Assembly (NCBI RefSeq): GCF_014356525.2
Contig: NC_052505.1
Span: 17,710,385-17,774,384 of the forward strand
Source of the DNA: Nilaparvata lugens
Taxonomy: Eukaryota; Arthropoda; Insecta; Hemiptera; Delphacidae
Direction: 5' to 3'
DNA length: 64,000 nucleotides
Shown: positions 23,577 to 34,289 of the stretch, one piece after another
Numbering within the stretch: the first letter of the stretch is position 1
How the letters are laid out: every line of letters starts with the position of its first letter
Position numbers and translations under genes: made by a program
The notes under the pieces: generated by a model
Databases searched by the model: none
Told to the model about the DNA's origin: nothing
The model's input: only the letters and a program-made list of their open reading frames with translations

Positions 23577-23833
23577 TTCATTTATTGAATGAATGAATTA
23601 ATGAATGATGAATGAATGAATGAATGAATGAATGAATGATGAATGAATGAATGAATGAATGAATGATGAATGATGAATAATGAATGAATGAATGAATGAA
23701 TGAATGAATGAATGAATGAATGAATGAATGAATGAATGAATGGAATGAATGCATGAATGATGAATGAATGAGGATGAATGAATGAATGAGGATGAGGATG
23801 GATGGATGGATGATGGATGGATGGATGTTTCAA
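23577..23833. repeat. (GAAT)n microsatellite
   Basis: Tetranucleotide GAAT array with GATGAAT and GGAT interruptions, about 250 bp. Open frames across it (Ile-His-Ser-Phe repeats on the minus strand) are artefacts. Confidence 0.97.
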
Positions 23834-23900
23834 TGTCAGAAGAGTTAGGACCTTTCATGTAACAAGATCAAGGACCCTTCATAACTTCTGGCGCTCCACT

Positions 23901-24000
23901 NNNNNNNNNNNNNNNNNNNNNNNNNNNNNNNNNNNNNNNNNNNNNNNNNNNNNNNNNNNNNNNNNNNNNNNNNNNNNNNNNNNNNNNNNNNNNNNNNNNN
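23901..24000. other. Assembly gap (100 N)
   Basis: Exactly 100 N, the usual placeholder for a gap of unknown size. Sequence either side is not proven adjacent. Confidence 0.99.
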
Positions 24001-24122
24001 CTGTACAACATAATTTGAATTCTGATCAGGTGCAAGAGTTGTTTTTGAAAAGAATGTTCAGTGATAGGCGACCAAGTGATGCAGGAAAAAAAAGAAAAAA
24101 ATATGACTGGGAAATAGATTAG
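24001..24122 (+). CDS. C-terminal tail of an unrecognised protein (5' end in gap)
   Basis: The open frame begins in the gap and ends with TAG at about 24120. It gives about 39 residues including SDQVQELFLKRMF and a basic cluster GKKRKK near the end, which could be a nuclear localisation signal. The amino-acid mix looks genuine for so short a piece. The family is not recognised. It directly precedes the GC-rich block and may belong to the same foreign or viral-like sequence. Confidence 0.35.
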
Positions 24123-24190
24123 TAGTAGTAGTGTAGTTTGAGAGATTTTAAAGATTTTAAATGTGGGGATATTTTTAATATGCAAATTAA

Positions 24191-24225
24191 GCAGGTGTTA
24201 ACTGGGGCAGTCAGTTGACACCTGC
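24191..24225. other. Hairpin at the edge of the GC-rich block
   Basis: Inverted repeat GCAGGTGTTAACTG and CAGTTGACACCTGC with a seven-base loop and one mismatch. GACACCTGCT then recurs twice downstream (about 24268 and 24348), so the stem sequence is part of the repeat vocabulary of this block. Confidence 0.75.
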
Positions 24226-24229
24226 TACA

Positions 24230-24665
24230 ACAAAGATGGCCGCCGCCGCCGCTGGGGAACCGTTGGGGACACCTGCTTCCTATTGGTTGGGGTGGTGGGG
24301 AAGGGGGACGCCATTTTGAACACACCCATGCTGGGTAGGGGAGATGGACACCTGCTACAATGGCCTCTTCCTATTGGTTGGGGTGGTGGGGGCACAACGC
24401 CATTTTGAACACACCCCTTGCTTCCTATTGGCTGGGGGCGGGGACAAAATGGCCGACTGGGGCTGGGGGGGTGGAGCAAAATGGCTGACTAGGGCAGGGG
24501 GGGTGGAGGGGGAATGGCTGACTAGGGCAGGGGGGGTGGAGGGGGGCGTGGCCACGCCCCTTGATTCCTATTGGCTGGGGGCGGGGCCAAAATGGCCGAC
24601 TGGGGCTGGGGGGGTGGAGGGGGGAGGCCACACCCCTCGATTTCTATTGGATAGGCAGCTCTCTC
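24230..24665. repeat. GC-rich block with CCAAT, GC-box and YY1-like repeats
   Basis: Units containing TCCTATTGG (inverted CCAAT), GGGGGCGGGG (GC box), AAAATGGCCGACT or AAGATGGCCGCC (YY1-like) and CGCCATTTTGAACACACCC are repeated two to five times. A palindrome GGCGTGGCCACGCC lies near 24547. The base composition contrasts sharply with the AT-rich neighbourhood. It looks like a compact promoter or untranslated repeat region of a virus or foreign sequence. No real ORF is convincing. Confidence 0.8.
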
Positions 24666-24879
24666 AAAACCCCACTACTCCTTTAGAAGACCTAAATATG
24701 AATATTTAAGAGAAAGAAAACAGAAAAATAATAAAGTAAAATAATTATATAGGTAGATAAGATCAAATCGAAGAGTTTCACATTATCTGTCAGTTTTCCT
24801 CACAAGTGACACGAATATTTCACTTTCAATCAAAGCTGAAAGTTCAAAGTAGCTCACCTTATCCATCTATAGTGGGATT

Positions 24880-25140
24880 GAATTTCAAGTGTCAACATCC
24901 ACCATAGATAACATTAACACTCCTAACTCAATCATAGCTGACAGATTCAAGTGAATCTCACTGTACGTAAACTGACAGATTGCTTGTTGACATTGTTGAA
25001 AACGATCTGAAAACATTACGGAGCTAGAGAAGGATAGCGCTATCTGCTTTGTTGAATGACAGACAAAGATAGCAACACAATGTTGATCAAATACTGCCAT
25101 TATAACGTGGACCTCACTATAGAAGTCACGAAACATCAGG
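24880..25140. repeat. Dispersed relative of the 44.9-kb array
   Basis: GAGAAGGATAGCGCTATCTG, GACAGACAAAGATAGCAACA and a tail CTCACTATAGAAGTCACGAA. A close copy of the core and tail is at 34150-34280. Confidence 0.75.
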
Positions 25141-25218
25141 GAGAGCCATAACTGACAGACGTTTCAAATGTTAATTTCTGGATTCAAAGAAGAGTTGGGA
25201 GTTGAGCAGTGTGGATGG

Positions 25219-25272
25219 AAATATATCGATATCAGCTTCATATCGACTTATCGATAATCGATATATCGGAAG
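25219..25272. promoter_or_regulatory. Cluster of ATCGAT/TATCGATA motifs
   Basis: Several overlapping TATCGAT(A) words (ATATATCGATATC, CTTATCGATAATCGATATAT). TATCGATA is the insect DREF-binding element of promoters. No downstream gene is seen, so the function is speculative. Confidence 0.35.
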
Positions 25273-25473
25273 GATGGAGAACAGAGTTTGAGTGACGTTG
25301 GGTTTCAGTCGGAGTTGAAATGCATCTGTCAAGTGCATCGCTGTTGAAATGCAGTTTTGAGTGCAGTACAAAGTGCAGTGCATGCGATGTGCCACAGAAA
25401 TGGGACGCCGGTTTTGTATTCGCCTGCAGTCATATTCGATAAGCGGTGGAAATTGAGACAGTAGTTACTATGG

Positions 25474-25545
25474 TGTACCGATATAGATGTCGTCACTATG
25501 TTGTAATAATTAAAACATAGTGACTATATCTTTATCGGAACGTCA
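25474..25545. other. Short palindrome next to family A copy 1
   Basis: CCGATATAGATGTCGTCACT and its near-complement AGTGACTATATCTTTATCGG around a 12-base loop. It lies 10 bp left of the family A insertion. Confidence 0.7.
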
Positions 25546-25554
25546 TAACAATAT

Positions 25555-25688
25555 TATTTTTACTTTCCTTGTCCTATTACCATAGGTAAGGAAAGTATTG
25601 CTTTCCAAAAAAATTAAGGTACCCTAATTTCAAGTTTTCTATACGTTTCAAGGTTCCCTGAGTCCAAAAACATGATTGTTGGGTGTTG

Positions 25689-25756
<68 letters not shown>

Positions 25757-26640
25757 CTGTGAACACGATAACTCCATTTCTAATTAACCGATTGACTTGA
25801 AATTTTAAACTTGAGGTCCTTATGGCATGAGGATCTGACAATAAGAAATTCAATAAAATTGAATTGAAAATGGCGGAAAAAATGACGGATAATTACTAAA
25901 AAACCATGTTTTTCACGGTTTTCTCGAAAACGGCTCTAACGATTTTCTTGAAATTTATAGTATGGATAGCTATTTATGAGCCCTATCAACTAACATGAGT
26001 CTCATTTCTGAGAAAATTGCAGGAGCTCCGTAATATTATTGTGAAAAATGGCGAATAATCACTAAAAAACCATGTTATTCACGGTTTTCTCGAAAAGGGC
26101 TCTAACGATTTTCTTCAAATTCATACCATGAATTTATATCTATAAGCCCTATCAACTGACATGAGTCTCATTTCTGGGAAAATTGCAGGAGCTCCGTAAT
26201 ATTATTGTGAAAAATGGCAGATAATTACTAAAAAAACCAAGTTTTTCACGATTTTCTCAAAATAACTTGACCGATTTTTTTCAAATTCATACTCTGTATA
26301 GTTATTTATCAGCTCTATCAACTGGCATGAGTCTCCTTACTGGGAAACTAATGGGGGTCCACCCCATCCTTGAGAAATGGACTTTGTAACCTCCTTCTCG
26401 TGCATGAAATAGGTAGGTAGCGCAGTTCATAAAAAGAACACATAGTCGAGATATTTAATATGTAGAACAGCTGTTTTGACGACTTTAAAAAAATGTCGAC
26501 TAAAATAAATCATCGAATTTCACATTTTACACAAAGGAAAAAGTACTCTGAAAACAATTATATATACACACATACAAAAGTCTGATCGTATTTTCAAATA
26601 TGAGCAAGGAAAGTTGTGTGAGTGTACCACACCAGATTTT
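25555..26640. repeat. Dispersed repeat family A, copy 1 (about 1.1 kb)
   Basis: Begins with the hairpin-forming CTTTCCTTG...CCATAGGTAAGGAAAG, then GCTTTCC(A)n, a GT microsatellite (25691-25757), and tandem internal modules containing CGGTTTTCTCGAAAA and CCCTATCAACT. It ends AGTGTACCACACCAGATTTT. Other copies: 28515-29455 (inverted), 47515-48577, fragment 118-475, relatives 18705-19540 and 59883-60612. No coding region. Confidence 0.9.
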
Positions 26641-26661
26641 TCATTATTGTACTTTTACTTT

Positions 26662-26760
26662 AGGCTTCCACTACAAGCTTGGAAGTTGATGTTGGATGGG
26701 AAAAGGGACGTCGGAAGACCGAGGAAGCGGTGGACACCGGAACAGGCTTTACAAGCCTAG
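26662..26760 (+). pseudogene. Second copy of the same non-LTR retrotransposon C-terminus
   Basis: 32 codons, RLPLQAWKLMLDGK then RDVGRPRKRWTPEQALQA, stop, then a GATGATGATGAT tail. It is the same terminal motif as at 40.8 kb but severely 5'-truncated. The large dispersed repeat at 25555-26640 abuts it on the left. Confidence 0.8.
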
Positions 26761-26801
26761 TCCATGATGGATGATGATGATGACTTTAGCCTAGTCGCAT
26801 A

Positions 26802-27012
26802 ATATTGAGACGTGACATGACGTGACTCGAGTCTTCTAGATGGGTAAATATCATATATGATCATATTATAATGTTAACATTGAGATAAAGCAAGTGTGAA
26901 CATTATATGACATGTGCTAGATTCGTCTCGATGTGAACATTATAATATGATCATATATGATATTAAGTCATCTAGCAGACTCGGGTCATTTCACGTCAAG
27001 TGTTGTCTCAAT
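26802..27012. mobile_element. TIR element with ~85-bp arms
   Basis: Left ATATTGAGACGTGACATGAC and ATATCATATATGATCATATT are mirrored by ATATGATCATATATGATATT and GTGTTGTCTCAATAT at the right. A unique spacer of roughly 40 bp. Confidence 0.8.
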
Positions 27013-27370
27013 ATCCGATGATCCCTGAAAAAACGCATGATAGATCGCTTAATGTGGTCTCGCCATTAGTATTGAAGTTAACTAATCATTCTAATCCACT
27101 CTACTTTAATCTGTAGTTGAAATACGTTTGGGAAAGATATAAAAAACATATTCATTGAATTATTTTGGACTATTATATCCTATTAGGTTAAATATTTCAT
27201 AGACTGGACAATATAGTAGGCCTACGTTTATTTAGAATACGAAGTCCATTGGCAATTTAGCACAGGCTATGCCTGTTGTCTTCTCCCAATCATATTATAT
27301 TTATTATAATTATGATCTGTAATTGTCAATGAAATAAATAAGTAAATAAATTTGGGCGAACGAAGCTAGT

Positions 27371-28510
27371 TCCTCCTTTTGACTTGAGGATTGAATTTTA
27401 TTTGCCTGTTTGTGTGTGTATGTTCGACAATCAGATATTTATTTTGAATGCCAGTAATAAAATAAAGTATTTCACTGATACTAGGAATGATATTCTTAGA
27501 GGGAGAACAATGCTAAGAACGATAGGGAATAGAAACGATGTCAATTTATTATCATTATTACAACAAGAATAATCATAGTGAATGAGTTATATTAAAAGAG
27601 CAATCATTCAAATGCAATGGAATGTAATATTATTTCAATGAAATGAGAGATTGAAATTTGAGAAGGATAGAATTGGGAGAAAGGAATAATCAATATTAGA
27701 GGGAAAATATCAATGAAGAAAGAAATAAATAAAGATAAATACAATTTGAAAAGGAGAAGAAGCAGTAGAAAAAATGATTGAGAAAGTTATAATATAATTA
27801 TGGAGAGATGGTACGTTGGTGGAATGATAGAATCGTGTCATTGAATATTACATTGATATATCATTGATCTATAAACAAACGGTTTATCCATCTATTCAGT
27901 CATCTAATCCAAATAACAGAATCAAAGAAGCAACAGGATTGCCTTGAAATGAGTTCTTCAAAGAACCGAAATAAATATGATGTAACCCCACACGACACAG
28001 AATAAACTCCACGGAAGCTACTCATGATATCACAAAAGTTTCCCAATATACTTCTGAACCCGCGACTCCATTCAAAGAGAGATAGCCCGAGGCTAGCGTG
28101 TAACCGAGATATTCGAATAATATTCGAATCAGCTCCATTGTCGAAGTTTCTTGGTGTGATGTGTGTGGAAACTCATATGTAGCGGAGAAGTTGGTATCTA
28201 CATCATTTGTAGGCTATGTAGGTACATCATTGGTAAGTTATAAGTCAGATTCACATTTCCTGTAGGCTATATTACGTCACACATCTTTCGTAGGCTATAT
28301 ATTGGAAAATAGTTATCTCTATATCTAGAGTGAAAAGTACTGTTTTTTCTCCCTGAGGGAAAAGTTTGAAGCCCGAGGCGAAGCCGAGGGCAACAATTTT
28401 CCTGATGGAGAAAAAACATTTTTCCCTCATTTCTCCTACACCTACATTTTTATAAAAACTGCAAATAAAACAATTTTTAAAAACGAACGTAACCAATCAA
28501 TGTGTTACAA
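27371..28510. other. No gene recognised
   Basis: Purine-rich AT DNA between inverted family A copies. Only short frames (27384, 28272) without family resemblance. Confidence 0.5.
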
Positions 28511-28514
28511 CATA

Positions 28515-29242
28515 ATCTGAAAAATCTGGTGTGGAACACTCACACAACTTCCTTTGCTCATATGTGAAACTACGATCAGACTTTTGTATATGTGTATATA
28601 TAATTGTTTTCAGAGTACTTTTTCCTTTGTGTAAATTGTGAAATTCGATGATTTTTTCCAGTCGTCATTTTTTTGAAGTCGTCAAAACAGCTGTTCTACA
28701 TAGATGAAATATCTCGACTATGTGTTCTTTTTATGAACTTCGCTACCTACCTATTTCATGCACAAGAAGGAGGTTACAAAGTCCATTTCTCAAGGATGGT
28801 GTGGACCCTCCATTAGTTCCCCAGTAAGGAGACTCATGCCAGTTGATAGAGCTGATAAATAACTATACAGAGTATGAATTTGAAAAAAATCGGTCAAGCT
28901 ATTTTGAGAAAACCGTGAAAAACTTGGTTTTTTTGGTAATTATCCGCCATTTTTCTGAAGAATATTACGGAGCTCCTGCAATTTTCCCAGAAATGAGACT
29001 CATGTCAGTTGATAGGGCTTATAGATATAAATTCATGGTATGAATTTGAAGAAAATCGTTAGAGCCGTTTTCGAGGAAACCGTGAAAAACATGGTTTTTT
29101 AGTAATTATCCGCCATTTTGAATTCAATTCCATTGAATTTATTATTGTCAAATCCTCATGGTATAAGGACCTTAAGTTTAAAATTTCAAGTCAATCGGTT
29201 GATTAGGAATGAAGTTATGATGTTCACAGACATACACACATA

Positions 29243-29322
<80 letters not shown>

Positions 29323-29455
29323 CAACACCCAAAAATCATGTTTTTGGACTCAGGGGACCTTGATATGTATAGAAAACCTTGAAATTTGGGTACCTTAATA
29401 TTTTTGGAAAGCAATGCTTTCCTTACCTATGGTAATAGGGCAAGGAAAGTAAAAG
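28515..29455. repeat. Dispersed repeat family A, inverted copy
   Basis: Reverse-complement arrangement of the 25555 copy: starts AAAATCTGGTGTGGAACACT, contains a CA microsatellite (29229-29321), and ends with the GCTTTCCTTACC...GGCAAGGAAAGT hairpin. Together with copy 1 it makes an inverted pair separated by 1.9 kb. Confidence 0.9.
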
Positions 29456-29459
29456 TAAA

Positions 29460-30500
29460 TAGAAACAGCTGGCTTGTAATAACAGTTCTCGAACCGACAG
29501 CGCTATCTGTCGGCAAAAGTTGTAACAACAATGGCCGCCACAATTACAGCTATGATGAAGTTCCCGTTTCAAATTAGATTAGTTGATGAGGAATATCCGT
29601 TTGCTGGTATTTTGAATAACATGGAATAATAAAAACAAAATTATACATTTTTTTCGTATAGTGATATGAAGTTTGTAATAATATTTTAGCATACAAACAA
29701 AATAAATTTCATATATTGTTTTAATATCTGGTTGAGGTATCGAATCTAGTTGGTTTAATGACTACTCTATATGCTTCCCCATCTTAGACCTTCTAACCTA
29801 TTTCAAATGTACGTTTCTAAAATAGAGATGCTTCCCATGTTATTTAAATGGAGTTACTTTTACGCTCTAGGGAGTTTTTCTGTTTTTTAGTACCGAGAGC
29901 GAAAAAGTGACACTTTAGTATTTTGTTACAGGGAGTAAAGTGGGCACTTCAGACAGGAGGTCGAGGGAAAATGTATTTATTGATGGTTTTAGATAGAGAA
30001 GTTTGAAAATGGGAAGTAAGTTTGCGAAGGATGTGAATAACTCAGTGAGATACATTTTCTGCTGTCAGCATCCTAAAATCAAAGTTGACAATTCAATCAA
30101 TCCTGATAGTGAGAAATGGATCACACAGTAGTTGACAGTCACTGAATATTTGCTACTGGTTTGGACTGAAGTTTCCTTCTCTATGGATTTCTACTTCCTC
30201 TTCACCATCCAACTGTTCTCTTACTCTTCCTTATTATCCTCTTCCTCACTCTTCACAGATTCTATCCTCGCAATATAGCCTAGCTCTTTATCGGCGTCAT
30301 CTTATTTCTTTACTACTATTCAAACTTCCCTCTTTTTGTACTCAATTTTTTCTCCTAAATTCTAGATTTTTTGTTTTTCCATTTTTCATCCTACTTTCAT
30401 TTTCTTGTTTCCACTCTTATTCTTAATGAAAAAAATTAAATAATTAGAAGATATAATGTATAATTGGACTATAGTGTCGTTGTATCCAGTCAATATAGGC
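29460..30500. other. No gene recognised
   Basis: A short AATGGCCGCCACAAT and CAGCGCTATCTGTCGG palindromic region at 29490-29540, then AT-rich DNA. Confidence 0.5.
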
Positions 30501-30504
30501 ATAA

Positions 30505-32400
30505 AAAAGGGGGTGTGCTTGCAATTTATATTGTAGTTCTGATTTTTTAATATAGAACATGATCTCATGGAACATAATCTCATGAACTTATGTTATTGTG
30601 CGAAATATCAATGTGAAGACTATGTAGTTGGTGATGATGATTGAAGCTGAAAATTAGGTGTTTTCCACAATAAAAGGTGCATTGTTGTCAGGTGTACCTG
30701 GAAATCTATATGAGATAGAGCGCTCTACTACCTGATCTCAGATTGTAGAGCACAAAAATACGCCCAGAGGGATTTTGAATCATACATCTAAATTGTAACA
30801 ATCGGAAGATATTGTTGATCAAATTCTAAAATTCATCAAAATTGATTTTTTTATTCAAATTTCACTCATATTTGAAAAATCATAACTCAGTACTCATTGG
30901 AAATAGAGAGTTCCGGATGATCTCATTTTATTCAGAATTTCATATTCTAGAAAAAAGGCGGGAGCTAATTTTTCTGTCCGATCACGAGATTTGGCAGAAA
31001 TAGCTGAAAACTGGAAAATTAACCGAAAATACGAGGTTTTTGGGCTACTCCGTATCTAGCACAATGAAATTTTGCATGAAGAAATTGGTTCTGGACTTCT
31101 CTTATGTACCCAAATAATATATTAACCCTCAACTGGTATGGTGTCTTTGGGGTCACACTCAAGGTATGGTTGGGTCAAAAATGACCCCAATTTAAAAAAA
31201 TAAAAAAATACTCTTAGATGTATAATTAAGTATTTATATTTAAAATCAAATAAGAACATAGTCTACTTGTTGTTCCAAGACCATTTACAATATGAAATTA
31301 CAGTTTGAAAAATATTCACGTTGAAAAAATCTGAAGCATGTCAAGAATGTGCAATACTATTTTTGAAAAAATAAAAAAAAATACATCCTGTTGAACAAAA
31401 GTCTCTTCTGTGCTTTTATGTCATAGAGTATGAGTCCATCTCCAAAAAAAACTGTAATAACATAGTTTTTATCAGTTCACAAAAAAACTGACATAGGTAA
31501 AAGTTATGTACTGTATTTAGGTACTGAAAATGTTTGTTATGTATTTAGGTACTGAAAATTTTCAAAAAATCTTACATTTTGTATGGAAATGTTCTCTCTA
31601 CTTGTGTAAATCCCAGTTTTTTTATTGAATATAATATCCCTGATGTTCTCTTTTTGTGTTACATTTTTTTTTATAAAAATCTTTTACACATTTTTTATAG
31701 ATTCACAGATTGAATCCCCTTTAATGGTATGGCTGGGTCAAATGTGACCCAGCCAACGATTATTTTTGTTTCTGAACTTATCTTTCTGTAGAATTGTATT
31801 AGGGCCCAAAAATCATTTACCTTCATGAAAGAAGTAATAATATCATCAATAATAATAATAATAATTACACAAAAAGCCAATTACACAAAAGCCAATCAAA
31901 TTTAATTGGTATAAATTACATCATTTGATGGAACCAATGCAACAAAATCCCAATATATGTTGATTATGAGGTTATTATATCATTATGTGATATATAAGTA
32001 AGTAAGTAAGTAATTGATTAAGTAATAAGTAATATATTATGGTAATTACGGTGATTGAATTTAGTTGACCTTTGTGTAATTATCTGTAAGAATGACTATT
32101 GAAAGTATGGTTGGGTCAAACGTGACCCAGAAATTGAAAAACCGAATTCACTACTCACGGTATGGCTGGGTCAAAACTGACCCAAAACGCTAATAAATCG
32201 CAAACTACACGCACGAGCAGTTAGAGCATACTGGCAATTTGTAGTGGTGGCGGAAGTAGGAGAATACAAGGGGGGAGAGGGCGATCGACAGGATTATTCC
32301 TGCAAAAGATAAGAAAGTGTAGTCGGCTGGGTCAGTTTTGACCCGACCATACCAGTTAAGGGTTAAAAAATCAGAACTACAATATAAATTGCATGCACCA
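30505..32400. mobile_element. Older inverted-repeat element interrupted by the piggyBac-like insertion
   Basis: The arm TGCAATTTATATTGTAGTTC with TGATTTTTTAA (about 30518-30551) reappears inverted at 32363-32400, immediately right of the piggyBac-like element. The TTAA used for insertion lies inside the right arm. The DNA in between (30552-31131) is AT-rich and has no recognisable gene. Confidence 0.65.
31136..32362. mobile_element. piggyBac-like non-autonomous element with TTAA target duplication
   Basis: Terminal inverted repeats CCCTCAACTGGTATGG (left) and its complement-matching CCATACCAGTTAAGGG (right) differ at one position. Both are bounded by TTAA (31132-31135 and 32363-32366), the hallmark target of piggyBac transposition. 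Inside, GGTATGGCTGGGTCAAAA-type sequences with GACCCA complements recur (31717-31755, 32105-32135, 32158-32185, 32325-32350), giving subterminal inverted repeats. No transposase ORF remains. Confidence 0.82.
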
Positions 32401-32464
32401 ATGTATATAGTGACTGGACTATTGAAAATAGTTCAAAAACGGATTATTATTTATTACATGCAGT

Positions 32465-32629
32465 TCGTCATGGATAGTAAAGAACCTGAGAGAGTGGTTC
32501 AACATTGACTCAACATCTCTGTTCCGAGCTGCAGTCAATAGAATCCAAATTGCATCGATGAACGCCAATCTCCGTCGCGGAGCCGGCATATACAAGAAGA
32601 AGATGTATAGTGAAATAGATGAGTATTGA
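32465..32629 (+). pseudogene. Possible retroelement C-terminal fragment
   Basis: A 54-codon open frame containing KNLREWFNIDSTSLFRAAVN and ASMNANLRRGAGIYKKK, followed by TGA and a T-rich run. Such LFRAAV...ANLR endings occur in insect retroelement polyproteins as I recall, but I cannot name the family. It begins right after TTTATTACATGCAG, which could also be read as a splice acceptor, so a short terminal host exon is the alternative. Confidence 0.4.
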
Positions 32630-32867
32630 AAAAATCAATTTTTTTTTCTCAAATTTAGTTAATCTTTCAGTTCAGTTCATTTTCTTCCATCTTTTTGTCA
32701 TTTTAGTTTCCATTCCTTAGTTTCTATGTCCTCCCCCATCTCCTCAGTCTCCATCAATATAATTTATGCCCATAACTAAACTTCCTTTGTTCCCTATTTC
32801 CTGATTACTTTATTTCATTCCCCTGATCACTATCAGGACTCACTAATCTTCGCAGACTTGACACTAT

Positions 32868-33320
32868 CTTTGTCTCGCCTCGCTAAAATTTGTTCCCTCT
32901 ACTATAGTGACATTCCTTCTTATATGATCTTTACCTTGTTCTAATCTTCGTATACTGATTACTTTCCTTCTCAAATTATTTTCTCCTCCTTCCTCACTTT
33001 CTCCTCATCCATTCCCTTACCTGCCTTCTCAACCTCCTCCTCCAGCTCCTCCTCTTTCTCCTACTCATCCATGTCGCAATCAACCTCCTCTTGCCACCAT
33101 CTAGTTTTTTCTCTCCTAGTTTATTCTCTTCCTATTTCTCCTCCTGATCTTCATATTTCTCCCCCACCTTGTCCTCCCCCTCCTTCTCCTTCTCCTCCAC
33201 CCTCTCATCCTCCTCAAAGTTATGAAAAGTTATGGATTTGCAATCTGGATGTCACTAACAAGACCAGGACTGGCAGCCGACATGACACTAACTTTGTCTC
33301 GCCTCGCTAAAATTTGTTCC
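32868..33320. repeat. 48-bp direct repeat flanking C/T-rich DNA
   Basis: TTTGTCTCGCCTCGCTAAAA plus TTTGTTCCCTC at about 32868 and 33292. The DNA between is CCT-rich; its Pro-rich open frame (33071-33310) is not convincing. Confidence 0.75.
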
Positions 33321-34149
33321 CTCAACTATATGAGGTCCACGTCATAATGACAGTAAAGGAGGATAGGATATCAGTGTTGCCGATTCTATTCTTTCTCATT
33401 CATCATCGATTGATGCAATAAGTACATCATCAAAATGATGGGGAGAGAAAAAAAGGAGTAGCTTCATGCTATTCCTCTCCCAAATTTAGATCGACTACAC
33501 ATAGTCCAAAATAGGTTAAGTCTTGTAGTTGTTCACTTCACAAAATTTCCAGTCTTTAATCATTTTTACAAAGTGAATTTTTAGATTTAGATGCTTTAAA
33601 ACCAAACAAAGAAGGAATATTTCACATTAATATCATTATGATGCCCCACTACAGTCTTTGATAGATGCGGATAGCTGATACCAGTATATATGTTATATCA
33701 ACTGATCATTCTTCTTTGAAATAACGAATTATATTTCATTCATCACGAGAATATATTATTCAATTAAATTCAATTCAATTTATTTTTTCCTTCTGAATAC
33801 AATTCAAAGCAGTTACATAGATCTTAAACAATAAAGTTTATACAATTCAAGAAACGATATAATATACTTACTAAAAACAAACAACAAAATATAGAACTAT
33901 ACTAAACAATAAAACTCTTGAGCTATCACAATTTAATTCTTGTATAAAATTCTTGTATCAGATAGGAAAGAGCTTACATAGGCAACAAAGGCCTGTGCGT
34001 AAGCTCGAGTTATCATAACAATATGCGTTATATCTATAATTATATTAAAGAGAGATCTCAATTTGAAAATAACAGATATTTAATTAATAACAAATTTTCA
34101 GATTTGAGATTGAATAATTACTATATCTATAGTCTTAAAAAACAATGTT

Positions 34150-34280
34150 GCAACGTTGCGGAGTTAGAGAAGGATAGCGCTATCTGCTTTGTCGAATCAT
34201 AGACAAGGATAGCAATACCAATGTTGATCGAATACTGCCATTGTAACTTGAACCCCGCTATAGTAGTCACGAATCATCAG
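34150..34280. repeat. Second solo copy of the AGCGCTATCTG repeat
   Basis: GGAGTTAGAGAAGGATAGCG to CGCTATAGTAGTCACGAATC, matching 25017-25137. Confidence 0.75.
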
Positions 34281-34289
34281 CTGATATTC

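Noticed and set aside
23817..24185. Frames spanning the N gap
   Set aside because: Joined through 100 unknown bases; only the part after the gap is considered.
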